NCBI GenBank assembly: GCA_963732415.1
Contig: CAVSZK010000019.1
Location: forward strand, 310,001-374,000
DNA from: RPQJ01 sp963732415
Lineage (GTDB): Bacteria; Pseudomonadota; Gammaproteobacteria; Steroidobacterales; Steroidobacteraceae
Length of the DNA: 64,000 bases
Reading direction: 5' to 3'
This document shows, piece after piece, positions 24,679 to 32,997 of this stretch; the stretch's first letter is position 1; the number at the start of each line of letters is the position of its first letter. A program made the position numbers and the translations under genes. The notes beneath the pieces are model-generated. The model had not been told where the DNA came from and ran no database searches. It saw only the letters and a program-made list of their open reading frames with translations.

Positions 24679-26181
24679 CTACTCCCCGTCTTCCTCTCCC
24701 TGCTCGTCCAACTCTTCCAGCGCCATAGGCTCCAGTTCCAGCGCCGGCAGGTCCTGCTGCGCCAGCCCCTGCAGATCTCCGGCAATCCCGATCAACTGCA
24801 CGGTCGCGAGTTGAATCTGCTTCTCGCGCCGCTTCCAGCGCTGGAGCATCGCGGTGCGCTCCGCATTCAGCTCCTTGCGCTGGTTTTCGAACACGTCATA
24901 CACGGCCTTCAGCTTGTGCGCGAACTGCGGCGAGGTCAGGTAGTCGTACACGGCCTCCATCTTTTCGCCCTTGTTTGCGACCGCCACCCGCGCCTTGTGC
25001 GCCTCGAGCAGCCCCTCCCGGAGCACCGCCGCCATCGGAATCGCCGCCGGAGCAGAAGCGAGCCACACCCCGTCGTACAGCCCGAACAGCTGCCCGTCCG
25101 GCCAGTCCGACGGGAATGAAGTCGTCACGATCACCCCGGCCACCGCACTGGCCTCACGCATATCTTCCTTGAGTTTGGAGGGCCAGGCCCCGCTCCAGCG
25201 CTGCGCGCGCTTCGCCTCCCAGAGGATGATCCCGGCCACCTGTTCGGAACGAGTGCGTACCGTGTGCACCGCATCGCCGCCGCGCACACCTTTCTTGACC
25301 TCGGTAATGCTGTCAATCGGGAAGGCCGCTGCGAGCTGCTCCTCGAGAAGCAGTTCCAGCACCTCGCCCTGCGCCTGCTGCGAGCCCTGCTCCAGCTGCC
25401 GTTGCATATCCTCGACCCGCGTCAGCGCGTCGCTGAGCTTCTTCTGCATGTCCGCTTCACGGAGCTTCGCCTTTTCGGCTTCAGTCGCCCGCACACTGTC
25501 CGCAATCTGCTTGCGCTCCTCATCGAGCTTGCGCTGCACGTCGAGCTCGAGCTGCGCCTGCTTCGCTTCCAGGTCCGAGCGGTCCTTGCGGAGCTGCAGC
25601 TCGGTCGCCTGGAACGCCGCAATCTGGTCCGCCTGCGCCTTCAACTGCCCCTCGAATTCGCTCCGTGCCTTCTCGGCGAGCGCCGCCGCCCGTGAGGTGG
25701 CCTCCCGCTCGATCCGCTCCCCGAGCCCTGCCTCCTGCGCCACCAGCGCCTTCTCCCGCGCAGCCAATTCCACGCGCGCTTTCTCGGCCGCAGCGATCTG
25801 CTCAGCCTGGTCTCGCAGCCGCTTCTTGAGATCAGCTTCCCGGAGTTGCGCCGCCTCCCGATCCAGCTTTCGCATTCGCTCGATGGCATCCGCGTGCTGT
25901 GCTTTCTGTGCCTCGAAGATCGCCTGCTGATCCCTGAGCTGCTCCTGCAGCAACGCCTCCGCCTGCGCCGCTTTGGCGGCGGCCCGCTTTTCTTCGATCG
26001 CCCGCGCGTCAGCCTGCAACCGGGCCATCGAACCCTCGCTCGCGGCCTCGATTGCCTCGAGCGACTTCTTGGCGAACCCCTCCTCCAGGCTGAACTCGTG
26101 CTCGCACTTCGGGCAGGTTACTCGAGTCACGGGGTCCAGCAGCAGCGCGTCGCGATTCGATTGCTCCGGTTTTACCATCAT
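24679..26181 (-). CDS. DUF2130 coiled-coil protein with zinc-binding N-terminus
   Basis: 500 residues. N-terminal CPKC (about 24-27) is half of a zinc knuckle. A long coiled coil (about 45-290), rich in Ala, Glu, Lys and Gln, follows. The C-terminal DUF2130 domain (about 300-470) has GDAVHTVRTRSEQVAGIILWEAKRAQRWSGAWPSKLKEDMR, recalling a PD-(D/E)xK-like nuclease core with the ILWEAKR strand. The nuclease idea is inference. The tail is highly acidic. No partner gene is adjacent. Stop codon TAG. Confidence 0.88.
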   Translation of the reverse strand: MMVKPEQSNRDALLLDPVTRVTCPKCEHEFSLEEGFAKKSLEAIEAASEGSMARLQADARAIEEKRAAAKAAQAEALLQEQLRDQQAIFEAQKAQHADAIERMRKLDREAAQLREADLKKRLRDQAEQIAAAEKARVELAAREKALVAQEAGLGERIEREATSRAAALAEKARSEFEGQLKAQADQIAAFQATELQLRKDRSDLEAKQAQLELDVQRKLDEERKQIADSVRATEAEKAKLREADMQKKLSDALTRVEDMQRQLEQGSQQAQGEVLELLLEEQLAAAFPIDSITEVKKGVRGGDAVHTVRTRSEQVAGIILWEAKRAQRWSGAWPSKLKEDMREASAVAGVIVTTSFPSDWPDGQLFGLYDGVWLASAPAAIPMAAVLREGLLEAHKARVAVANKGEKMEAVYDYLTSPQFAHKLKAVYDVFENQRKELNAERTAMLQRWKRREKQIQLATVQLIGIAGDLQGLAQQDLPALELEPMALEELDEQGEEDGE

Positions 26182-26317
26182 GGCTCTCCGTCTTCCTTGC
26201 GTCCCTGGATCACGGCCGCTCCATCCGGCACGACATTGTCGCGTCAGGCTGGCTCACCGCATGAGCTTGCGCAATCCGGAGACCTACTGGCCGACTACAC
26301 AGCCAGTCCTCTCGCGG

Positions 26318-26662
26318 CTAGATCCACCCTTGCATCCACTTGGTGGTGTCCGTGAGCTCCCTCCAGGGCAGTACCCGGACCCGCCTGGAGACAACAGCCT
26401 CGAGCTCGACCGCCACCACCGGAGATCCCGGCGGTTCCGGATCAATCAGCTTCACGACCAGGAAATGCTTTTCCTTACCGCGCGGCGTCACTGCGGTCCA
26501 CTTTGTCAGCAGCAGTTTCTTGGAACTCAAGGCAGGAAGATTGGACCGCGACACACCCGACACCTTCTTCGAAGACTCGGGCTCAGATCCTACGCTTGCC
26601 AAGCCCCTCGGAGACGGGACTTTAGTTGCCCCGTGAGCTGGTATCGCCAGCGTAGCTTTCAT
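26318..26662 (-). CDS. TIGR02450 family protein
   Basis: 114 residues. The core SSKKLLLTKWTAVTPRGKEKHFLVVKLIDPEPPG and VELEAVVSRRVRVLPWRELTDTTKWMQGW is the conserved TIGR02450 (Trp-rich small protein) signature. The N-terminal 45 residues are an additional Ser/Pro-rich stretch. Start set at ATG 26662; upstream codons in the same frame are not family-like. Role unknown; family members are about 80-100 residues and usually stand alone, as here. Confidence 0.85.
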   Translation of the reverse strand: MKATLAIPAHGATKVPSPRGLASVGSEPESSKKVSGVSRSNLPALSSKKLLLTKWTAVTPRGKEKHFLVVKLIDPEPPGSPVVAVELEAVVSRRVRVLPWRELTDTTKWMQGWI

Positions 26663-26723
26663 TCCGATCCCCGGGGAGCGGAACCAAACTTCAATCGTTC
26701 GGTACCACAAATCGACTCCCGCA

Positions 26724-27026
26724 CTACTCTTCCTCAGCCTGCAAAGCCGCGATACGAGATTCTGCATCGAGCGTCCCGAGAACGAGTCGCATGGCGAGTT
26801 GCACGACCGGAACATCCGCCTTCGGATAGACGTGCTTGAGCACGGACCACGTTCCGTGGTCCAGGCCCCACTCGGTCCGGTCCTCGACAACGGCAGTGGG
26901 TGCCAACCGGTCCCTGACGCGGGTCACCAGCGTATTCATCGGGCTGCCGTGTCCGAATAATACGGCCGGCATGGATCGGGATTCGTGCGGCATCGTGGTC
27001 ACTACCTGCCTGTCATTGCTGGACAA
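26724..27026 (-). pseudogene. ygiD-like 4,5-DOPA-type extradiol dioxygenase, internally deleted and truncated
   Basis: The 100-residue frame contains two blocks of a YgiD-type dioxygenase: MPAVLFGHGSPMN, the normal N-terminus, and RVRDRLAPTAVV...WGLDHGTWSVLKHVYP with DVPVVQL from the middle. About 70 residues between them and the C-terminal 110 or so residues are missing, compared with a full length near 260. At least three of the four metal-ligand histidines are therefore gone. The frame survives by chance or because the deletion was in phase. No function is expected. Confidence 0.8.
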
Positions 27027-27080
27027 ATTGAGTAGCGCACCACCGCGTTGTCGGAACCTCTCGGGATCGATCTCACCTTC

Positions 27081-27365
27081 TCACCCCGCCCGGTTGGCGG
27101 TCACACTGACCAGTTCACCGACCTCGTCGACTTCACACGTAAGCTCGATCGGCTGACAGCAGACCTGGCAGTCTTCGACGTAACCGAACGATCCCGCCGA
27201 CAGGTCCACGTTGGTACCGAACTGCTCCCCGCAATACGGGCACTGGATCGTAACGAACTCCACGAACTGCGACGACCCGAAACCGTCCGGCTCGAATACG
27301 GGCTCGAGTCCGTACAGCGCATCGGTGGCCCGAGGGTCGAGTGGTTTCCGAGATTTTCTTGTCAC
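27081..27365 (-). CDS. CPXCG motif-containing cysteine-rich protein
   Basis: 94 residues with CPYCGEQF (about 42-49) and CQVCCQP (about 66-72), a four-Cys zinc ribbon, followed by an acidic tail. This small conserved family has unknown function. The start is GTG 27365 with a weak purine-rich stretch upstream; a later start would lose only a non-conserved N-terminus. It lies 54 bases upstream of the ygiD remnant on the same strand. Confidence 0.83.
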   Translation of the reverse strand: MTRKSRKPLDPRATDALYGLEPVFEPDGFGSSQFVEFVTIQCPYCGEQFGTNVDLSAGSFGYVEDCQVCCQPIELTCEVDEVGELVSVTANRAG

Positions 27366-27564
27366 TCTTCTAATCTACACCATGGCTAACCCGCCGCCGT
27401 CAACCGGCGGCCTCGGGTGCGCAATCAGTAATCGCGCGACAAGCAGCACGGTACCCACACCCGTCCCCGACCCGTCGTGCTCTCCTCAGCTGGCGCCCCG
27501 ACCCCTGTTTCCCAATCCCGATTGGCTGTGTTACACATTCCTTGCACACCTCGGAGGCCACTGA

Positions 27565-28536
27565 ATGAGCCACGGATCGCTCTCACATCGCCAGTCCGCC
27601 GATCATTTGGACGACCAGCTGAATTCGCTGCGGCGACGTTTGGCTGAGTGGCCGACGCTGTCCCGGATCATGCGAGCGCTGCGTGCGCTGATCCATTTCG
27701 GACCGTGGCAATCGATGGTCCAGCGACTGATCGGCCGTCTGCGTCCGCCGACCGCCCCGCCGTCCGGTGGCGACTCAACCGTCTTTGATATCCAGGATTA
27801 CGACGCGATCGCGAGCCAACTCCAGCAGGAAAGTTTCGCGATCATTGGCGTGCTTCCCCAGGACCTGCTCGGTCGCTTTCGAGCGATCACTGATCGCCTG
27901 CCGGTCGGTCACTATGAATTGATGCATGAAATCGATGATGACGTGCACCGTATCGCGAACGATCCGTCGGTGAAAAGCGTGCTGCGCGCCTACTTGAATG
28001 CTGAGCCCGCACTTCTTGAGTCCACCCTGGTGGTAACCGACCCCCGCCCGCACCAGCCTCTCGCTCTCCAGAATCGCTTCCATTTCGATTTTGCCGGATG
28101 GCAATCGCTGAACGTGCTTGTCTACCTGACCGATGTCTCGAATCAGTCATCCGCACACGTGATTGCCAAAGGCAGTCATCGCCAGATACGAGTCCGCGAT
28201 GCTCTGCGTGGAACCATTTCAGACGAAGAAGCGATGCAGCGATTTGGTTCCTTGATCCAGACCATAACGGGGCCGGCAGGTACGGTATTCATCGAGAACA
28301 CGGAGGCATTCCATCGCCGCATTCGCGGTTCTGGTCGTCGCGTAATGCTGAACCTGCTGTACGCCTCCCATCGCGGCTGGTTCGCCAACGGTCGTACCAG
28401 CCGGGGGCACAAGGAACGCCGCGCGCAACTCTTCGCACACCTTCGCGACTCAGCCTGTGCTGCGCCGCCTGACAGGCCCGGTCCTTGTGCGCCGACCTCA
28501 TTCTTCTCGCTACTCCCGAATCAGGACAGGCCCTAA
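27565..28536 (+). CDS. phytanoyl-CoA dioxygenase (PhyH)-like Fe(II)/2-oxoglutarate oxygenase
   Basis: 323 residues. The region from about 70 to 280 has the PhyH layout: FHFDF (HxD metal motif), SSAHVIAKGSHRQIRV, and ENTEAFHRR with the distal His, plus Arg residues for 2-oxoglutarate nearby. The first 60 residues are a basic helical extension. The protein is cytosolic. PhyH-like proteins hydroxylate varied substrates including lipids, and none can be named here. Monocistronic; its TAA stop lies inside the following hairpin. Confidence 0.82.
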   Translation: MSHGSLSHRQSADHLDDQLNSLRRRLAEWPTLSRIMRALRALIHFGPWQSMVQRLIGRLRPPTAPPSGGDSTVFDIQDYDAIASQLQQESFAIIGVLPQDLLGRFRAITDRLPVGHYELMHEIDDDVHRIANDPSVKSVLRAYLNAEPALLESTLVVTDPRPHQPLALQNRFHFDFAGWQSLNVLVYLTDVSNQSSAHVIAKGSHRQIRVRDALRGTISDEEAMQRFGSLIQTITGPAGTVFIENTEAFHRRIRGSGRRVMLNLLYASHRGWFANGRTSRGHKERRAQLFAHLRDSACAAPPDRPGPCAPTSFFSLLPNQDRP

Positions 28537-28549
28537 TGTGAGGGCCTGT
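28526..28549 (+). terminator. hairpin overlapping the stop codon of the PhyH-like gene
   Basis: ACAGGCCCT (28526-28534) and AGGGCCTGT (28541-28549) form a 9-bp perfect stem around AATGTG. The following TCAAC is not T-rich, so termination is probable but not certain. A 7-bp inverted repeat CCGACCG/CGGTCGG lies about 30 bases further, before the convergent gene. Confidence 0.5.
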
Positions 28550-28610
28550 TCAACGGGCAATCTGGATATTTACCGACCGACGGTCGGCCCGGCCCAGATC
28601 CTGCTCTTGC

Positions 28611-29888
28611 TTACGGACCGACGCTGCCTGTCCTTACCCCGATGACATAGTCGGTCAGGGTCGGGTCGCTGGCGCGCAGCCACGTTGTCGCGGCGGTGTC
28701 GCCGGCGAGCGCCACGTCACCGAAATACGGATTCGCCGACACGGTGTTCGTGAACCAGGCGGCCGCGCCTTTACCGACGCCGGTGCCGGCCGTGACTTTG
28801 CCGTCCCAGGCAAGTGCATACAGCCCGTTCTCGCTGCCCACGGCCATCGCGCTGCCGTTGATAAGGCCGATATTGGTGAGCGCGCCCCAGGTCCTGCCGC
28901 TCGTCGTGGTTACGCTTGCTCGCAGTTTTCCCGTACTCCAGTCGACGCCGTAGATCATCGCATGACCGGCGCTCGAGGCCGTAAGGTAAATCGAACTGCC
29001 CATGACCTCGAACTTCGTTACGCGGCGCAACTTGGTCCAGGCCGACGTCGGTGTCGAGGTCGTGACGTTGGCGCCGCCATAGCGGTTGTACAGCACGAAG
29101 TAGCCGTTACCTGCCGCGTCCATCGCGACATCGGTCGCATAGGTCTGGCCAGCCAGAGACGGAATCACCCGTGCGACCCGATTCCATACCCCGGTGCTCG
29201 CTGAGCGAAACGCCTGATACCCCGCCACCAGCAACCCCTGGCCGCTGCTGTTCATCATGAACACCGGATAAGCACCTGGGCTGGTCGTCAGCGGAATCGT
29301 CGCACTCCAGTTGCCGAGCGGATCCTTGACGACGAATTCAACGTCGTAGGCGCTGTAGGCACCGTTCGGTCGCCGCGCCACCATCGCGAACTGGACGTTG
29401 CCATCCTTGTCCACGCCCGCGCCGGCAATGATGCCGTAGCCCGGGTCGGCAGGTACGACCGTCGCCGGACCCCAGGCGCCGTTTCGATAGACGGCGTAAT
29501 ACGGCAGCTCGCTCTCCGACCAGAACACCGTAACGTCGCCTGAAGGAGCGACCACCGCGCCCGCATTCGCCGAATAGACTACGGGCGTCGCGTTCAACCG
29601 CCTTGCGGGCGACCAGCCGCCGTTCGTGACAGGCGTATGGACGGAGACGAACAAATCGCTGGTGCCGATCGAGAGCCGCTCATCCCACACCGACGCGGCG
29701 ATGCCGGCGGCGTTGACCGCGCTCTTGACGTACAACGATCCCTGAATCGGTTGCGCGAGCGTCGTTTCGGTCGACCAGTTCGAGGTGGCCGCACCCGCGG
29801 GCGACAAAGTGGCGAAGGCGAGCACGAGCGCCGCAGTGGCACCGAGTGCGAAACGAGAATTCATCGCGTTACGTCGATCGAATAGCAT
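28611..29888 (-). CDS. secreted beta-propeller-like protein of unknown function
   Basis: 425 residues with a signal peptide (about 1-33, cleavage after AGA). The mature part is Thr/Ser/Ala/Gly-rich and has repeated units of the form SxxGxAxxVWxE and MDAAGNGYFVLYN, which suggest a blade repeat such as an exo-alpha-sialidase/BNR-like propeller. No Asp-box with the full SxDxGxxW was found. ATG 29888 has a near-perfect AAGGAGGT five bases upstream, which decides the start. Exported, possibly carbohydrate-binding; this is inference. Confidence 0.78.
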   Translation of the reverse strand: MLFDRRNAMNSRFALGATAALVLAFATLSPAGAATSNWSTETTLAQPIQGSLYVKSAVNAAGIAASVWDERLSIGTSDLFVSVHTPVTNGGWSPARRLNATPVVYSANAGAVVAPSGDVTVFWSESELPYYAVYRNGAWGPATVVPADPGYGIIAGAGVDKDGNVQFAMVARRPNGAYSAYDVEFVVKDPLGNWSATIPLTTSPGAYPVFMMNSSGQGLLVAGYQAFRSASTGVWNRVARVIPSLAGQTYATDVAMDAAGNGYFVLYNRYGGANVTTSTPTSAWTKLRRVTKFEVMGSSIYLTASSAGHAMIYGVDWSTGKLRASVTTTSGRTWGALTNIGLINGSAMAVGSENGLYALAWDGKVTAGTGVGKGAAAWFTNTVSANPYFGDVALAGDTAATTWLRASDPTLTDYVIGVRTGSVGP

Positions 29889-30141
29889 GGAACCTCCTTC
29901 ATCCGGACTTGGACATCTTGCGTTAGACGGTCGACAGCGTGGAAATCAATCGCTGGAAAGTGCACCGCAACGGCCGCCCTGCGCCGAACCCTGGAATCAG
30001 CTCCACCGTCAGGAATTGTTCGTTTTTGCCGCTTCGAACAAGGTCATGAGCGGCACCTCCCGCCGCCCGGACGAACCCCGAACGACGCTCAGGCAACTGT
30101 GAACCATCTTCACGGCTGCTTTCGCGTCGCCCGTCGCTGAA
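29889..30141. other. intergenic stretch
   Basis: This is the promoter region of the secreted propeller-like protein. It contains an inverted repeat TTGTTCG (30016-30022) and CGAACAA (30035-30041) around a 12-base T-rich spacer, of unknown role; it could be a weak terminator for the zinc-ribbon gene to the right. No gene was seen. Confidence 0.4.
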
Positions 30142-30525
30142 TCATCGTCCTGGCGGTTGAATGTCCAGGTGAACCCGTTGCCCGCAGGTCGGGCAGCAGG
30201 TGTCCGCTTTCGCCTCACCCTCGAACCAGCCGCACCCGCACTCGCAGCGGACGTGCAACAGCCACCGCGCGGTGGCGCGCCCCACCCGCTGCTCAACGAC
30301 GATATAGCCTTCGGGCAGTCGCGTGACAATCGGCCGGCTGATTGACCTATCCGGGTCACTTTCCTGACTCTGGTGCGCCTGCGCTTCGCGGAGAAGCCAA
30401 CTGGTATCGACTGGGTCAGCCGAGTCGCGCATTGGTCGCCCGTTTCGGGCTGCAGGGTACCCGCGATGCACAACTCCCGGCGGCATCGATTCTCGCCCAG
30501 TCGTTTTCGCAGTGCGGTCTTTCAC
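30142..30525 (-). CDS. zinc-ribbon protein of unknown function, copy A
   Basis: 127 residues. The conserved C-terminal half reads RLPEGYIVVEQRVGRATARW, then LLHVRCECGCGWFEGEA, CCPTCG and VHLDI: a four-Cys ribbon with CxC and CPxCG knuckles. It is clearly related to the protein at 45125-45544, which shares GRA, W(L/I)L, VRC(E/D)CG and WFE at matching spacing. The N-terminal 50 residues are not conserved, so the start (ATG 30525 or ATG 30432) is uncertain. I do not recognise a named family. Confidence 0.6.
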   Translation of the reverse strand: MKDRTAKTTGRESMPPGVVHRGYPAARNGRPMRDSADPVDTSWLLREAQAHQSQESDPDRSISRPIVTRLPEGYIVVEQRVGRATARWLLHVRCECGCGWFEGEAKADTCCPTCGQRVHLDIQPPGR

Positions 30526-30637
30526 AGCGGGCCTCAGGCTTTACTTTACCCCCGAATTCGTTCGCCGGCGATCTCACATGGCCTCTTGTAGAACCGCCCC
30601 GGATGCCGCGGACTCCCCAGCCGCACGGTTCTCACCG

Positions 30638-31606
30638 TCACAGCCGCACCCTCTCGATTTTCCCGTCTCTGCCCGAATACCGCGACCGCGCGTCGAACGT
30701 CTCGACCTCCATGCCCGCACTCTTCCCTCCGTACACGGTCTCCTTCAACCACGCCAGTTCCATCTCACGGTCGGAAGCCCCCAGATCCCGATACCAGACC
30801 TTTCGATCTGACTCCCACCGATACCCGCGTGCCTTGAGCAGGTCCTTGGTCTCGAATGGTGATCCTATTGCCCAGATCCTGAGCGACGGCTCCCGCGCCG
30901 ACTCCAGCAACACCTTGAGCGCCGTAACCCCGGCGCTTCCTCGCTGCCCAACCCCTCCCGGGACGGCCCCGCCGCCGAGCGCAGGGTCCGACTGCTCCGG
31001 CAAGGATCGCCGCAGCACCTCGAGCAGCGCGCGACAGTCGATCTCCGCACGATGCGCGTCGAAAAAGAATCCATACCGGTACGCCAGGTACTCGAGCTTC
31101 GCGCTGCCGATCCCGACGGACTCCCATGGAACCTCCCGAAGCGAACACCCCCAGGCCAGCGACGCGAACCCTGGCAACCGCCGCTCCACGAACGGCCGAT
31201 CGAACCCCGCGTTGTGAGCAATCACCACGCCCACCCCACCAAGCAATGCCTCGATCGCGGATTCATCCAGTCTCTGACCGCGGACCATCTCGTCCGTAAT
31301 CCCGTGCACGGCCGTCGACTCGGGCGGAATCGGCACCCCCGGATCCTCGAGACCGTCGTAAACGCCGAGCACCCGCCCGACCTCGCCGGTCGCACGGGAG
31401 TACTCGAATTTGACCATCGCCAGTTCGATTATCTTGTCCGCCGCCGGATCGAGCCCGGTGGTCTCGGTATCGAGCACCACCGCCTGCGACACCTCAGCGC
31501 CCGTGAGCGCCGGCCACTCCCGCGTGACGTCGAGCCGCCGCAGCACCCGGTAGTCCGGATGCGCCTCGAGCGACACTGCCAGGGTTTCAGCCGCCTTTTT
31601 CGACAT
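30638..31606 (-). CDS. DnaQ-like 3'-5' exonuclease (DEDDh)
   Basis: 322 residues. Exo I DTETTGLD (about 45-52), Exo II HNAGFDRPF and Exo III HRAEID give a complete DEDDh active site, so it is predicted to be an active single-strand exonuclease as in DNA polymerase III epsilon or ExoX. A C-terminal 70-residue module (ETKDLLKARGYRWESDRKVWYRDL) resembles the DUF5710 type found on DNA-processing proteins. Start at ATG 31606. The length and extra module separate it from the replicative epsilon subunit, so a repair role is likelier. Confidence 0.88.
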   Translation of the reverse strand: MSKKAAETLAVSLEAHPDYRVLRRLDVTREWPALTGAEVSQAVVLDTETTGLDPAADKIIELAMVKFEYSRATGEVGRVLGVYDGLEDPGVPIPPESTAVHGITDEMVRGQRLDESAIEALLGGVGVVIAHNAGFDRPFVERRLPGFASLAWGCSLREVPWESVGIGSAKLEYLAYRYGFFFDAHRAEIDCRALLEVLRRSLPEQSDPALGGGAVPGGVGQRGSAGVTALKVLLESAREPSLRIWAIGSPFETKDLLKARGYRWESDRKVWYRDLGASDREMELAWLKETVYGGKSAGMEVETFDARSRYSGRDGKIERVRL

Positions 31607-32070
31607 TCTGGATGGACTCCCGTTGCGCGCCGCCGGCCTGCCTGACCGCATCATTTCGCCGCGGCAAATCGCTCGATCTTAGATCGAATCACGCGCACTT
31701 CCCCGTGACCTGTAATCGGGCCGGCTCAGCATTCCTGTTCAGCAAAGGATCGCACAAGGCCGGCGCCAAATCCCCCAAATCCACGCGAAATCCAGCAGAA
31801 TCAGAACAGGCAGGCACATCGGAATGGGGCGGTGCATCAATGGTTTCGGCCGCCAAGGCGCTCCGATTGTCACACCCTCCGTTGGCGCCCCCTTTCCGAC
31901 GGATTCTAAGCTGCCGCGCCCGCGTGGATTGTATGCAGGCGATTCCTCGTTCACGATTCGTCTCATATGTTCGAAATTCTTGCCATGTCGAGCTGCAGCC
32001 CGACCAACGTCCAGTTATGGCACCGTCGCAGGCCTATGCAACAGCTGACGACAAAAGGCGGAGGACCGCG
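31607..32070. other. 464-bp intergenic stretch between divergent genes
   Basis: Probable promoter region for the exonuclease gene (left) and the rhodanese gene (right). GC content appears lower than in flanking genes. No supported gene, repeat or RNA was seen; the frames present have no ribosome-binding site. Confidence 0.5.
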
Positions 32071-32997
32071 ATGACCGATGCTTCCGACCGCGATACGCGC
32101 TGGCGACTCCTACGCGATGTCGTGGTGTTCCAGATCAAGCTGGGTATGGAGGCGGTGCTGGACATCACGCTCATTCCGGTGTCGCTCGCGGCTGCAGCGA
32201 TGGATCTGCTGCTGGGGAACTGGCGACGACCACGATGGTTCCACGCAGTGCTTCGATTCGGCGAACGCTGCGAGCATCGGATCAATCTTTGGGGCGTCGC
32301 GACACCCGGCGTGGACGCACCTCAATCCGAGGTCGATCTGGTCATACGCAGCATCGAGACGCTGATCAGGCGCCCGGGCACTGGGCCGGACAAGTTGCGT
32401 GAGCTCAGGCGCTGGGCCGCAACGAAACTTGCGCCCAGCGATGACGTTAATCTGCAAGGTCATGGTCAAAGCTATCAGGGCACCAGTCGGCCGGTTGACG
32501 GTACACTTCCATCCAGACCCATGCCCGCAAGTCCTGTTCCGACAGTTGTTACCGCGGAGAAGCCGATGCCACTTCAGATCCGGAAAAGTGTGGAACAAAT
32601 GTTCGCCGAGGCCATGTCCGAGATCGAAACGCTGAATGTGGAACAGGCTCAAGTGCTGCACGGTCGGCAAGATGTCACGTTCATTGATCTGCGTGATCCA
32701 CGCGAGATCTGGCGTGATGGTGGCATCCCCGGCGCAATCAACGTCACGCGCGGAATGCTCGAGTTCTGGATCGACCCAGGCAGCCACTACCACAAGGATT
32801 TCTTCGCCTCCGGCAACAGGTTTGTATTCTTCTGTGCAGGAGGCATTCGCTCCGCGCTGGCGGCGAAAACCGCCCAGGACATGGGGCTTACGCCGGTCTG
32901 TCATATCGAAGGCGGTTATGGCGCATGGAAGAAAGCTGGCGCCACCGTCGAAGCGATCGAACCGAAGCTTGCCGGCGCTACGAAGGCGGTCCGATAG
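32071..32997 (+). CDS. rhodanese-domain protein with N-terminal membrane-associated domain
   Basis: 308 residues. Residues about 1-95 contain a hydrophobic helix pair (FQIKLGMEAVLDITLIPVSLAAAAMDLLLGNW) typical of small membrane-associated proteins; a linker of about 70 residues follows. The rhodanese domain (about 185-300) has the loop FCAGGIRSALAAKT with the active Cys. GGAGG lies seven bases before ATG 32071. The last 20 bases overlap the convergent Rieske-reductase gene. The joining of these two parts in one protein may be a fusion. Sulfur transfer at the membrane is the likely role. Confidence 0.82.
   Translation: MTDASDRDTRWRLLRDVVVFQIKLGMEAVLDITLIPVSLAAAAMDLLLGNWRRPRWFHAVLRFGERCEHRINLWGVATPGVDAPQSEVDLVIRSIETLIRRPGTGPDKLRELRRWAATKLAPSDDVNLQGHGQSYQGTSRPVDGTLPSRPMPASPVPTVVTAEKPMPLQIRKSVEQMFAEAMSEIETLNVEQAQVLHGRQDVTFIDLRDPREIWRDGGIPGAINVTRGMLEFWIDPGSHYHKDFFASGNRFVFFCAGGIRSALAAKTAQDMGLTPVCHIEGGYGAWKKAGATVEAIEPKLAGATKAVR

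Noticed and set aside
24425..24814. Glutaredoxin-like start with CPHC
   Set aside because: Only about 25 residues look like a redox protein; the remainder is antisense of DUF2130 and no second motif of the fold follows.
28559..28600. CCGACCG/CGGTCGG inverted repeat as a separate terminator
   Set aside because: Short stem with a single-base loop and no T-run of use; listed only as context of the neighbouring hairpin.
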